Both the position numbers and the translations under genes were made by a program. From Streptomyces fradiae ATCC 10745 = DSM 40063 (lineage in GTDB: Bacteria; Actinomycetota; Actinomycetes; Streptomycetales; Streptomycetaceae): a stretch of 64,000 nucleotides of DNA. Every line of letters begins with the position of its first letter. Positions within the stretch are counted from its first letter, which is position 1. This document shows, piece after piece, positions 35,232 to 43,871 of this stretch. The stretch is from assembly GCF_008704425.1 (NCBI RefSeq), contig NZ_CP023696.1, positions 434,001 through 498,000 of the forward strand, read 5' to 3'. The notes under the pieces are model-generated. The model was not told the origin of the DNA, made no database searches, and worked only from the letters and a program-made list of their open reading frames with translations.

Positions 35232-36644
35232 ATGACCGGCGGCGCGAGCGAGTTCACCGCGTCCCTCACCCCGGCCGAGCGCGTGGCCCGCGGACGGGAG
35301 GCCCGCAGGCGGGTGCCGCGCTCGGGCCACGCCGGCTACGAGCCGGCGCGCGGACGGCCGGACCCGATCGACGTCCTGGAGCGCCAGTCCGCCGACCGGG
35401 AGGCCGACCTGGTGCCCATCCGGTACGGCCGCATGCTGGAGTCGCCGTTCCGCTTCTACCGGGGCGCCGCCGCGATCATGGCGGCGGACCTGGCGGCGCT
35501 GCCCCGCACCGGACTGGGGGTCCAGCTCTGCGGCGACGCGCACCCGCTGAACTTCCGGCTCCTCGCCTCGCCGGAGCGGCGCCTCGTCTTCGACGTCAAC
35601 GACTTCGACGAGACCCTGACCGGCCCGTTCGAGTGGGACGTGAAGCGGCTGGCCGCCGGTCTCGTGACGGCCGCGCGGGCGAACGGCTTCTCGGCGAGGG
35701 AGCAGAACCGCGCCGTACGGGCGTGCGTCGGGGCGTACCGGGCGCGCATGCGGGACTTGGCCGACATGCGCACCCTGGACGTCTGGTACGCCCAGGACGA
35801 CGCCGGGTGGATCCGGGAGCTGCTGGCCTCGTCGGCGGACCGGGAGGTGCGGCGGCGCGCCGCGCGGGCGGCGGCGCGGGCCCGGACGCGGACGCACCTG
35901 CGCGCGTACGAGAAGCTGACCCGTGTCACGGACCGGGGCCGCCGGATCGCCCCCGACCCGCCGCTGATCGTCCCGCTCGACCGCCTGGCGGCCGGGCACC
36001 CGGCGGCGGTGGGCCGGGAGGAGCTGCTGCGGGGCCTCCTGGAGGGGTACGCGCGCACCCTGCCCCCGGAGCGCCGGCACCTGCTGCGCCACTACCGCCT
36101 GGTGGACATGGCGCGGAAGGTGGTCGGGGTGGGCAGTGTCGGGACGCGCTGCTGGGTGCTGCTCCTGCTCGGCAAGGACGACGACGACCCGCTGCTGCTC
36201 CAGGCCAAGGAGGCCCAGGAGTCGGTGCTGGCCGCCCACACGGACGCCGAGCGGTACGGCAACCAGGGCCGCCGCGTGGTGACCGGGCAGCGCCTGATGC
36301 AGACCACCGGGGACATCTTCCTGGGCTGGACGCGCGTGACGGGCCTGGACGGGCGCGACCGGGACTTCTACGTGCGGCAGCTGTGGGACTGGAAGGGCGT
36401 GGCGCGGCCGGAGACGATGGGCCCGGACCTGTTCTCCCTCTTCGGCCGGCTGTGCGGGGCGTGTCTGGCGCGGGCCCACGCCCGTTCGGGTGATCCCCTC
36501 GCCATCGCGGCCTACCTGGGCGGCGGGGACCGCTTCGACCGCGCGCTCGCCGAGTTCGCGCAGGTCTACGCCGACCGGAACGAACGGGACTTCGAGGCGC
36601 TCGGCGCCGCCTGGCGCTCCGGCCGGATCACCGCGGAACGGTAG
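35232..36644 (+). CDS. DUF2252 domain protein
   Basis: 470 residues. Recognisable family segments: LVPIRYGRMLESPFRFYRGA, GLGVQLCGDAHPLNFRLLAS, LVFDVNDFDETLTGPFEWDV and KRLAAGLVTAARANGF, with later VVTGQRLMQTTGDIFLGW and FYVRQLWDWKG. The GDAHPxNF and DxNDFDE motifs resemble the aminoglycoside phosphotransferase/kinase-like active site. Substrate unknown. Start: the ATG at 35232 with GGAGGAGGAGG ten nt upstream; the GTG at 35226 overlapping the channel stop is the alternative. The coupling with a K+ channel is noteworthy. Confidence 0.85.
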   Translation: MTGGASEFTASLTPAERVARGREARRRVPRSGHAGYEPARGRPDPIDVLERQSADREADLVPIRYGRMLESPFRFYRGAAAIMAADLAALPRTGLGVQLCGDAHPLNFRLLASPERRLVFDVNDFDETLTGPFEWDVKRLAAGLVTAARANGFSAREQNRAVRACVGAYRARMRDLADMRTLDVWYAQDDAGWIRELLASSADREVRRRAARAAARARTRTHLRAYEKLTRVTDRGRRIAPDPPLIVPLDRLAAGHPAAVGREELLRGLLEGYARTLPPERRHLLRHYRLVDMARKVVGVGSVGTRCWVLLLLGKDDDDPLLLQAKEAQESVLAAHTDAERYGNQGRRVVTGQRLMQTTGDIFLGWTRVTGLDGRDRDFYVRQLWDWKGVARPETMGPDLFSLFGRLCGACLARAHARSGDPLAIAAYLGGGDRFDRALAEFAQVYADRNERDFEALGAAWRSGRITAER

Positions 36645-36721
36645 CGGAGCCGGCGCGGTCGGCACGGCCGCACGCACAGCACCGCCCCTGCTGGTCGCAG
36701 CGGCGCCGTTCCCCGGCACGC

Positions 36722-36796
36722 CGGGGTCGCGGCGCGGCGGGGTCGCGGCGCGGCGGGGTCGCGGCGCGGCGGGGTCGCGGCGCGGCGGGGTCGCGG
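36722..36796. repeat. 16-bp tandem repeat CGGGGTCGCGGCGCGG, 4.7 copies
   Basis: Perfect units at 36722-36737, 36738-36753, 36754-36769 and 36770-36785, then an 11-bp partial copy, in the gap between the convergent DUF2252 and luxR genes. A related 16-bp repeat occurs at 52773. Confidence 0.85.
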
Positions 36797-36798
36797 AG

Positions 36799-39585
36799 TC
36801 ACAGCAGTCCGAGGTCGTGCGCGCGGCGCACCGCGTCGCCGCGGCGGTTCACCGCGAGTTTCCGGTAGACGCTCTTGAGGTGGGTCTTCACCGTGTTCAG
36901 GGAGACGAACAGGTCGGCGGCGATCTCCTCCGTCGACATCATCCGGGCCAGCCGTTCGAGGACGTCGCGCTCGCGTCCGCTCAGCTCCACGGCGGCGAGC
37001 GGCGGCGGCGACGGCTCCGGCAGGCCCCGGCGGTCGCGCCCGGGCGGGCCGGGGGCGAGCCAGCCCTCCGCCAGCTCGCGCAGCGGCGCCTCGGCCAGGA
37101 GGGGGCCGAGCCAGGCGCCCGCGTCGAGGAACGGGCGCCGCAGCCGTTCGCGCCGCGCGTCGAGGAGTGCCCGCCGTACGAGGGCGCGCGCGGCGGCCTC
37201 ATCGCCCGCCTCCGCCGCGGCCCCGGCCCGTACCAGCGTGGTGCGGACGTGCACCGCGGGGCCGGTCCGCCCGTCGGCGCGGATGCCGTCGAGCAGGTCG
37301 GCGGCGGCCCCGGCGTGCCCGGAGGCGAGCTGGATCGCCGCGGCCTCCGCGACACACGCCGGCTGGTCGGCCGGCACCGCCCGCAGCCCCTCGGCGGCCT
37401 CGCCGGGCCGGCCCTCGGCCAGGTGGCGGGCTGCCGTGACGAGCGCCTCGTGGCCCACCGCCCAGGGCGAGGGTTCGACGGTGGACAGGGGCGGGCGCAC
37501 GGTCTCGGCGGCGTCCCGGACCGCGCCGTCCGCCAGGGCGAGCCGGGCCGCGACGAGCGCCCGCCCGGCCGTCGGCACCGGATCGCGCGGGTCGCATCCG
37601 TGCCGCGCCGCCTCGTCGAGGAGGGACCGCGCCCGGTCGAGTTCATGGCGCTCGACGGCGACGGCCGCGAGGACCAGCCGGTCGAGTCCGGAGCCCGCCC
37701 GCTGGGGGAGGCCGGCCCGCTCCGCCTCGGAGACGGCCGCGAGCGCCTTGCGTTCGGCCCGGCCGGGCCAGCCGTTGAGGTAGTCGAGCAGGGCGAGGTG
37801 GGCGAGCGCCTCCTTGCGGGGCAGCGCGGTGGAGGTCGCGGCGGGGGAACCGGCCGCGGCGGTGAGCGCCGCGTGCGCGTCCTCGACGCGTCCGGCCCAC
37901 AGCCGGGCCGAACCGAGATGGGTCAGCTGCAGGGCGGTCAGCTCCGGGTGCGCGTCCAGGAGGCGGCCGGGAAGCTCCGGTCGTGTCGCGTCGGCCTCGG
38001 CGGCGGCCTCCTCGCCCCGCGCGGGGCACCCGGTGAGCCGGGCGGCGAGCGCCTCCAGCAGGGCGCGGCTCATGCGGGCCGCCGCGTCGTCCGAGCCGCC
38101 GCCCGGGGGCTCCCCGGCACGGCGCAGCCGCGCCAGGCCCTGGTCGGTCTCGCGGCCGGCCAGGTCGCGGGCCGCGCGCACCAGGTCCGCCGCCGGGGTG
38201 GCGGGCTCGGGTCCCATGCGGGAGAACAGCGCGGCCAGGTCGTCCGCGTGCAGGCCGGTGAAGAACCGGCCGATCGCCAGGTCGGCCACGAGGGCCGAGG
38301 CGGCCAGGTCCCAGTCGCCCGCGGCGGCCCCGTGGCCGAGCGTCTCCCCCAGCATCCCGGAGCGGTGGAACCAGGCCGCCGCCCGCCGGTGGAGCTCCGG
38401 CTCCAGACCGGGCAGGCGCTCCCGCAGGTGGGCGCGGAGTATCTCGGCGAACAGCGGGTGGAGCCGGTACCAGGTGTGCCCGAGGCGCTCGACGAAGGCG
38501 TTGGCGCGGCACAGCCCGGCGAGCAGGGGCCCGGCGTCGGAGCGGAGGGTCAGCGCGTCGGCCAGTTCCGGGCGGAAGCGCTCCAGCACGCTGACGCGCA
38601 GCAGGAGGTCCTGGGTCTCCTCGGTCTGCCCCTTGAGGACCTCGGCGAGGAGGAAGTCCGCGATGGTGCTGCTGCCCGCCTCGAACTCCTTCAGGTAGCG
38701 CTCCGGGTCGTCGCTCTCCCGCGCGGCCAGGGCGAAGAGGCGCAGTCCGGCGGCCCAGCCGCGGGTGCGGTCCACGAGGGCGCGCACGGCGCGGTCCGGG
38801 AGGTCCAGGCCGTGCGACGCCAGCAGGAGGGCGGCCTCGTCGGGGGTGAAGGCGAGCTCGGAGGCGCGGATCTCGGTCAGTTCACCGGCCGCCCGGTAGC
38901 GGTGCAGGGGGAGCAGCGGCTCCGTGCGGCCGACGAGGACGAGGCGCAGTCCCGGCCCGGCGTGGTGGAGGACGAACTCCAGCTGCCCGGCGGTCTCCGG
39001 ATCGGGGAGGCGGTCGTACTCGTCGAGCACGAGGACCGCGGGCCGGGTCTGTTCGCTCAGCTCGGCGGCGAGGGCCGCCAGCAGCCTCCGGTCCACCGCC
39101 CCCGGGTCCGCCGGCGTCCCCACCGCCGGGGACAGCGGCACTCCGGAGGCGCGGAGCGCCTGGAGGACGTACGACCAGAACACGCCGGGCCGGCGGTCGG
39201 CCGCCTCGGTGGTGAGCCACGCGACCGGCCGGCGCAGCCCGGCGGCCCAGTCGGCGGCGAGCAGGGTCTTCCCGGCCCCGGCCGGGCCGTTGAGCAGGGT
39301 CAGCGGTGTCCCGAGCGCCTGGTCGAGATGGCCGGCCAGCCGCTGCCGCCGCAGGAACCCGGCGGGCAGGGAGGGCAGCGAGAACCGCGCCCGCAGGAAC
39401 GGCTCCCCGAGGGGGTCGGCGCACGGAACGACCGGCTCCGTCGCTTCCCCGGCGGCCGGCTCCGTCGCTTCCCCGGCGTAGGGGACGGTCGGCTCCGTCG
39501 CGGCCCCGGCGTAGGGAACGACCGGCTCCGTCGCGGCCCCGGCGTCGGGGACGGCCGGCTCCCCCGCGTCCTCGATGTCGGCCAC
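36799..39585 (-). CDS. LuxR family (MalT/LAL-like) ATP-dependent regulator
   Basis: About 928 residues. An acidic low-complexity head repeats ATEPVVPYAG-like units; then come a MalT-type ATPase (Walker A LLNGPAGAGKTLLAADW ~97-113, Walker B PAVLVLDEYDRLPD, and LRLVLVGRTEPLLPLHRY), a winged helix and long helical repeats, and finally the LuxR helix-turn-helix LSGRERDVLERLARMMSTEE with IAADLFVSLNTVKTHLKSVY. Such STAND proteins oligomerise on an inducer and activate transcription. The GTG at 39585 with GGAGG 8 nt upstream is favoured over the GTG at 39594. Target genes are unknown. Confidence 0.88.
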   Translation of the reverse strand: MADIEDAGEPAVPDAGAATEPVVPYAGAATEPTVPYAGEATEPAAGEATEPVVPCADPLGEPFLRARFSLPSLPAGFLRRQRLAGHLDQALGTPLTLLNGPAGAGKTLLAADWAAGLRRPVAWLTTEAADRRPGVFWSYVLQALRASGVPLSPAVGTPADPGAVDRRLLAALAAELSEQTRPAVLVLDEYDRLPDPETAGQLEFVLHHAGPGLRLVLVGRTEPLLPLHRYRAAGELTEIRASELAFTPDEAALLLASHGLDLPDRAVRALVDRTRGWAAGLRLFALAARESDDPERYLKEFEAGSSTIADFLLAEVLKGQTEETQDLLLRVSVLERFRPELADALTLRSDAGPLLAGLCRANAFVERLGHTWYRLHPLFAEILRAHLRERLPGLEPELHRRAAAWFHRSGMLGETLGHGAAAGDWDLAASALVADLAIGRFFTGLHADDLAALFSRMGPEPATPAADLVRAARDLAGRETDQGLARLRRAGEPPGGGSDDAAARMSRALLEALAARLTGCPARGEEAAAEADATRPELPGRLLDAHPELTALQLTHLGSARLWAGRVEDAHAALTAAAGSPAATSTALPRKEALAHLALLDYLNGWPGRAERKALAAVSEAERAGLPQRAGSGLDRLVLAAVAVERHELDRARSLLDEAARHGCDPRDPVPTAGRALVAARLALADGAVRDAAETVRPPLSTVEPSPWAVGHEALVTAARHLAEGRPGEAAEGLRAVPADQPACVAEAAAIQLASGHAGAAADLLDGIRADGRTGPAVHVRTTLVRAGAAAEAGDEAAARALVRRALLDARRERLRRPFLDAGAWLGPLLAEAPLRELAEGWLAPGPPGRDRRGLPEPSPPPLAAVELSGRERDVLERLARMMSTEEIAADLFVSLNTVKTHLKSVYRKLAVNRRGDAVRRAHDLGLL

Positions 39586-39844
39586 GGCCCTCACCTCCGC
39601 CTGCCAGGGTCACGTCATGGTCGGCCCCGCCCTCCCAGCATCCCAGCCACCGGGCCGCCGCGCGCGGCACTCCGCGTCACCCCGGCTGACCTGCGGTGAC
39701 GCGACGGCCGGCGCTCCTCCCCCGCGCCGTCCGGGCGGCCCGCGGGCCGCCCTTCGCCCCCTCTGCCCTCTCCGCTCTCCCTTCCGCTTGCGCGTGCCGG
39801 AGGAAGCGGTCCGGGAGCGGAGCGGTCCGGCGGGCCGCGCCCCG

Positions 39845-40558
39845 TCAGCGGTGGCCGAGGCGGCGCAGGTACCCGTCCAGGGCGGCGGACGCGCCGAGCC
39901 GTTCCCGGCTGCGCCGGTGGAGGGCGGCGGCCCGGGCGTCCAGCTCGTCGGCGACGCGGTCGGTGCCGCCGCTCGCGCGCACCTCGCGCACCACCGCCTC
40001 GATGGCGGCGAGCGGGTGGTGGCCCGTACGCAGGAGCGCCACGATCCGGGCGAGGCGCAGCTCCGCGGGGTCGTAGACCCGGTAACCGGTGACCGGGTCG
40101 CGGGCCGGGCGCAGCAGTCCGCGGGCCTCCCACAGCCGCAGGACGGGCGGCTTCACCCCCAGGGCGCGCGCGGCCTCGCCGATGCGCAGCGGGTGCCGGG
40201 GCACGCCCTGGGCGGGGAGCCGCCCGGCCGGCAGGGCGCCCATGGCCTCGCGTACGGCGGCGAGTTCGGCGCGCTCCCGGTCCAGCCGGGCGTGTCCGGC
40301 GTCCACGGCGGCGAGCGCGGCCTCCACGTCGCCCCGGTGGACGGCGGCCATCACCGTCCGGGCGGTCGCCCAGCCGTGCCCGGCGGCGAGCCGCCGGGCG
40401 ACGGCGAGGGCGTCGGCGTGGACGTCGGTGAAGACCCGGTAACCGGCGGGGGTGCGCTCCACGGGCGGGAGCAGACCGGTGTCCACGTAGGTCCGCAGCT
40501 GCTGTACGGAGATCCCGGCGGACCTGGCGAGGTCCGCCGCCTTCAGCCGGTCGCCCAT
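39845..40558 (-). CDS. MerR family regulator with two MerR-type HTH domains (TioE-like)
   Basis: 237 residues from an ATG with GGGAGGGC upstream. The first winged helix is LKAADLARSAGISVQQLRTY followed by TPAGYRVFTDVHADAL; the second is PLRIGEAARALGVKPPVLRL with PVTGYRVYDPAELRLARI (~125-185). Two MerR DNA-binding domains joined by a helical linker match the TioE-type regulators of Streptomyces. The effector is unknown and no metal-binding cysteines are visible. The spacer between it and the small gene at 40723 holds divergent start signals. Confidence 0.82.
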   Translation of the reverse strand: MGDRLKAADLARSAGISVQQLRTYVDTGLLPPVERTPAGYRVFTDVHADALAVARRLAAGHGWATARTVMAAVHRGDVEAALAAVDAGHARLDRERAELAAVREAMGALPAGRLPAQGVPRHPLRIGEAARALGVKPPVLRLWEARGLLRPARDPVTGYRVYDPAELRLARIVALLRTGHHPLAAIEAVVREVRASGGTDRVADELDARAAALHRRSRERLGASAALDGYLRRLGHR

Positions 40559-40722
40559 GTCCGCCCTCCCGACCTCACGCCTGGTTGAGACTTCTCGGGC
40601 ATGTCGCCCCGCCTTCCTGGCACGACGCCGCGCAAGTGCCTGGTAGCGATTGAATGAAACACTTGATACCAGGTCCGGCGCCGGGGCCGAACGGTTCCGT
40701 AATCCTCCCGAGAGGAGAAGCA

Positions 40723-41010
40723 GTGAGGTTCGTGCTCGAGGTCGCCGTGGACGACGCGCAGCCGAAGGAGACGACCGTGCGTGAGCTGGGTCGCATCCTG
40801 CGCTACTGGGGCGGCAATCTTCACCACTACCCCCTGCGGCCCGGCGACACGTCGGCCGTGTACGACTCGGAGTACCGGGAGGTCGGCGCGTGGCGGATCA
40901 CCGCCGGCGCCGCAACCGCCGCCGACGCCCCGGAAGGCTCCGGGAGCCTCTCCGAGGGGGGCGGGGCCGCGGGCGCAAAGGCCGCCGGGGCGGCCGACGG
41001 CGAGGGCTGA
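40723..41010 (+). CDS. Small conserved hypothetical protein
   Basis: 95 residues from a GTG 6 nt after AGAGGAGAAG. The conserved part is VRFVLEVAVDDAQPKETTVR with ELGRILRYWGGNLHHYPLRP and GDTSAVYDSEYREVGAWRI, an alpha/beta pattern; the rest is an Ala/Gly/Glu-rich tail. Codon use fits the window. I recognise it as a type seen in Streptomyces genomes, without known function. It is divergent from the MerR regulator, which could control it. Confidence 0.7.
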   Translation: MRFVLEVAVDDAQPKETTVRELGRILRYWGGNLHHYPLRPGDTSAVYDSEYREVGAWRITAGAATAADAPEGSGSLSEGGGAAGAKAAGAADGEG

Positions 41011-41062
41011 GCCCGCCGGGCACCGGGACCGCGAGGCCCCGGGGCCACGGCGACGCGCACGG

Positions 41063-41157
41063 CCCGCGCGGACGGACAGGACCCGCGCGGACGGACAGGA
41101 CCCGCGCGGACGGACAGGACCCGCGCGGACGGGCAGGACCCGCGCGGACGGGCAGGA
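41063..41157. repeat. 19-bp tandem repeat, five copies
   Basis: CCCGCGCGGACGGACAGGA occurs at 41063, 41082 and 41101, followed by two copies with GGGCAGGA in place of GGACAGGA at 41120 and 41139. No spacer sequence separates the units, so this is not a CRISPR array. Confidence 0.85.
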
Positions 41158-41209
41158 CCCGGGGCCGGAACGGCCCGGGTCCTGGACGGCCGAGGGCCGG
41201 AACGGCGAA

Positions 41210-41255
41210 GGCCGGGGGCCGCGCGGTGGTGTGTGCCACCGCGCGGCCCCCGGCC
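41210..41255. terminator. Bidirectional terminator, 20-bp perfect stem
   Basis: Bases 41210-41229 (GGCCGGGGGCCGCGCGGTGG) pair perfectly with 41236-41255 across the loop TGTGTG. It lies 20 nt after the etfA stop on the minus strand and beyond the plus-strand gene at 40723. It is the strongest hairpin in the window. Confidence 0.85.
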
Positions 41256-41274
41256 GTGCGCGCCCGAGGCCGGA

Positions 41275-42237
41275 TCAGCCCTTGCGGGACTTGATCTCGT
41301 CGGTGAGCTGCGGGACGACCTCGAAGAGGTCGCCGACCACGCCGTAGTCGACCAGGTCGAAGATCGGGGCCTCGGGGTCCTTGTTGATGGCCACGATGGT
41401 CTTCGAGGTCTGCATGCCGGCGCGGTGCTGGATCGCGCCGGAGATGCCGGTGGCGACGTACAGCTGCGGCGACACCGACTTGCCGGTCTGGCCGACCTGG
41501 CTGGTGTGCGGGTACCAGCCGGCGTCGACGGCGGCGCGGGAGGCGCCGACGGCGGCACCGAGCGAGTCGGCCAGGCCCTCGATGAGCGCGAAGTTCTCGG
41601 CGCCGTTGACGCCGCGGCCGCCGGAGACCACGATCGCGGCCTCGGTCAGCTCGGGGCGGCCGGTCGACTCGCGCGGCGTGCGGGAGACGACCTTGGTGCC
41701 GGTGGCCTTGTCGGAGAAGGAGACCGCGAGGGCCTCGACGGCGCCCGCGGCGGGGGCGGCCTCGACGGGGGCCGAGTTCGGCTTGACCGTGATGACCGGG
41801 GTGCCCTTGGAGACGCGGGACTTGGTGGTGAACGCGGCGGCGAACACGGACTGCGTCGCGACCGGGCCCTCGTCGCCGGCCTCGATGTCGATGGCGTCCG
41901 TGATGATGCCGGAGCCGATGCGGACCGCGAGGCGGGCGGCGATCTCCTTGCCCTCGGCGGAGGACGGGACGAGCACGGCGGCCGGGGACACCGACTCGTA
42001 CGCGGCCTGGAGGGCGTCGACCTTCGGGACGACGAGGTAGTCCGCGAACTCGGCGGCGTCGGCCGTCAGGACGCGGGTCGCGCCGTGCTCGGCCAGGGTG
42101 GCGGCGGTGGCCTCGGCGCCGGGGCCGAGGGCCACGGCGACGGGCTCGCCGACGCGGCGGGCCAGCGTCAGCAGCTCCAGGGTGGGCTTGCGGACGGCGC
42201 CGTCCACGTGGTCGACGTAGACGAGAACTTCAGCCAT
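41275..42237 (-). CDS. etfA: Electron transfer flavoprotein subunit alpha
   Basis: 320 residues. The N-terminal domain begins AEVLVYVDHVDGAVRKPTLE; the C-terminal FAD domain contains VVSGGRGVNGAENFALIEGL, GASRAAVDAGWYPHTSQVGQ, TGKSVSPQLYVATGISGAIQ and HRAGMQTSKTIVAINKDPEA, all diagnostic of EtfA. With EtfB it carries electrons from acyl-CoA and related dehydrogenases to the quinone pool in the cytosol. It follows etfB after 66 nt with AGGAGAG-type sequence before its ATG; the pair is one operon ending at the strong hairpin. Confidence 0.97.
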   Translation of the reverse strand: MAEVLVYVDHVDGAVRKPTLELLTLARRVGEPVAVALGPGAEATAATLAEHGATRVLTADAAEFADYLVVPKVDALQAAYESVSPAAVLVPSSAEGKEIAARLAVRIGSGIITDAIDIEAGDEGPVATQSVFAAAFTTKSRVSKGTPVITVKPNSAPVEAAPAAGAVEALAVSFSDKATGTKVVSRTPRESTGRPELTEAAIVVSGGRGVNGAENFALIEGLADSLGAAVGASRAAVDAGWYPHTSQVGQTGKSVSPQLYVATGISGAIQHRAGMQTSKTIVAINKDPEAPIFDLVDYGVVGDLFEVVPQLTDEIKSRKG

Positions 42238-42303
42238 GGGAATGCTCTCCTGCGAATGCGAAGTCTTAAGCGGGCTGTCAGGTGGCTCTGCGCTGCGCGA
42301 GCC

Positions 42304-43089
42304 CTAGATGAACTTCTGGCTCGCGAGGAACTGGGCCAGCTGCTTGCCGCCCTCGCCCTCGTCCTTGACGATCGTTCCGGCCGTGCGGGCCGGGCGCTCC
42401 GCCGCGGAGTCGACCTTCGTCCAGGCGCCCTCGAGGCCGACCTCGTCGGCGTCGATGTCCAGGTCGTCGAGGTCCAGGGACTCCACCGGCTTCTTCTTCG
42501 CCGCCATGATGCCCTTGAAGGACGGGTAGCGGGCCTCGCCGGACTGGTCGGTCACGGAGACGACGGCCGGGAGGGACGCCTCGAGCTGCTCGGTCGCGGC
42601 GTCGCCGTCGCGGCGGCCCTTGACCACGCCGTCCTCGACGGAGACCTCGGAGAGGAGGGTGACCTGCGGGACGCCGAGGCGCTCGGCGAGGATCGCCGGC
42701 AGGACGCCCATGACGCCGTCGGTGGACGCCATGCCGCAGATGACCAGGTCGTAGCCGGTCTTCTCGATGGCCTTGGCGAGCACCAGGGAGGTGCCCATGA
42801 CGTCGGTGCCGTGGAGGTCGTCGTCCTCGACGTGGACGGCCTTGTCGGCGCCCATGGACAGCGCCTTGCGCAGCGCGTCCTTGGCGTCCTCGGGGCCGAC
42901 GGTCAGCACGGTGATCTCCGCGTCGTCCGCCTCGTCGGCGATCTGCAGCGCCTGCTCGACCGCGTACTCGTCCAGCTCCGACAGCAGGCCGTCGACGTCG
43001 TCGCGGTCGACGGTCAGGTCATCGGCGAAGTGCCGGTCGCCGGTGGCGTCGGGCACGTACTTCACACAGACAACGATCCTCAAGCTCAC
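42304..43089 (-). CDS. etfB: Electron transfer flavoprotein subunit beta
   Basis: 261 residues from a GTG with AGGAGAG upstream. Features of EtfB: RIVVCVKYVPDATGDRHFAD, the NDE-like LLSELDEYAVEQALQIADEA, the AMP/nucleotide loop DLVICGMASTDGVMGVLPAI and the signature VVSVTDQSGEARYPSFKGIM. It forms the FAD/AMP heterodimer with EtfA and serves beta-oxidation and amino acid catabolism. It is first in the etfBA operon; no dehydrogenase or ETF:quinone oxidoreductase is adjacent. Confidence 0.97.
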   Translation of the reverse strand: MSLRIVVCVKYVPDATGDRHFADDLTVDRDDVDGLLSELDEYAVEQALQIADEADDAEITVLTVGPEDAKDALRKALSMGADKAVHVEDDDLHGTDVMGTSLVLAKAIEKTGYDLVICGMASTDGVMGVLPAILAERLGVPQVTLLSEVSVEDGVVKGRRDGDAATEQLEASLPAVVSVTDQSGEARYPSFKGIMAAKKKPVESLDLDDLDIDADEVGLEGAWTKVDSAAERPARTAGTIVKDEGEGGKQLAQFLASQKFI

Positions 43090-43209
43090 GCCGGCTCTCC
43101 TACTGCATCGTCATTACTGGCTGCCTTGTTGCACGCAGCATAGGCGCCTGATGGGGCGGTTTCCGCCCGGGGCGGCGGACGCCCCGCGACGAAATATTAC
43201 TCGTCAGTA

Positions 43210-43229
43210 CACCGGGAGCCTTCCCGGTG
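43210..43229. terminator. Hairpin, 8-bp stem, after the flavin reductase gene
   Basis: CACCGGGA (43210-43217) pairs with TCCCGGTG (43222-43229). It lies about 50 nt past the flavin reductase stop and before the probable etfB promoter (TATGCT near 43139 on the minus strand). Confidence 0.5.
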
Positions 43230-43279
43230 GGCAACCGCTTTGCACTGTGACCTTGCCAACGCTGAGTAACCGGGACTTC

Positions 43280-43819
43280 TCAGTCCCTCAGCGCGTTGAA
43301 GCGCCCGTGGTGGTACAGCAGCGGCCGGCCCTCCCGCGCGGCGGCGTCGCCCGCGACGACCTCGGCGATCACGATGCGGTGGTCGCCCGCCGGGACGCGG
43401 CCCACGACGCGGCAGACCAGCCAGGCGAGGACCCCGTCGAGGACGGGGACACCCTCGGGCCCCGCGGTCCAGCGGGTCGGCGGGGCGAAGCGGTCGGCGC
43501 CGCTGCGGGCGAAGGTGGCGGCCAGCGCGCTCTGCTCCTCCCCCAGGAGGTGGACGCCGATGTGGGCGGCCTCGGCGACGGCCGGCCAGCTCGACGAGCC
43601 GGTGCCTATGCCGAAGGAGACCAGCGGCGGGTCGGCGGAGACGGAGGTGAGGGAGCTCGCCGTGAACCCGGCGGGCCGGCCGCCGCGGGCGGCGGGGCCG
43701 GGGGCGGTGATGACCGCGACGCCCGCGGCGTGCCTGCGGAACGCGGAGCGCAGCAGCTCGGGGCCGGCGACGACCGGGGCGCCGGGCGCGCCCGCGCCGA
43801 GATCGTGGGTGACCGTCAT
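43280..43819 (-). CDS. Flavin reductase family protein (FMN-binding)
   Basis: 179 residues from the ATG at 43819 with AAGGAC upstream. The split-barrel flavin fold shows LRSAFRRHAAGVAVITAPG, GRPAGFTASSLTSVSADPPL, VSFGIGTGSSSWP, HIGVHLLGEEQSALAATFAR and a final LLYHHGRFNALRD. Such proteins supply FMNH2 to two-component monooxygenases or bind FMN themselves. It is preceded on the same strand by a cysteine-type leader peptide, which suggests control by cysteine or sulfur supply. No desulfonating monooxygenase is adjacent. Confidence 0.87.
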   Translation of the reverse strand: MTVTHDLGAGAPGAPVVAGPELLRSAFRRHAAGVAVITAPGPAARGGRPAGFTASSLTSVSADPPLVSFGIGTGSSSWPAVAEAAHIGVHLLGEEQSALAATFARSGADRFAPPTRWTAGPEGVPVLDGVLAWLVCRVVGRVPAGDHRIVIAEVVAGDAAAREGRPLLYHHGRFNALRD

Positions 43820-43871
43820 GGAGTTGTCCTTCTGCCGGAGGTGCGTGCGGGGGTCTGGGGGCCTTGGCTGC

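Noticed and set aside
41063..41157. Possible CRISPR array
   Set aside because: The 19-bp units are directly adjacent with no spacers and no cas genes are present.
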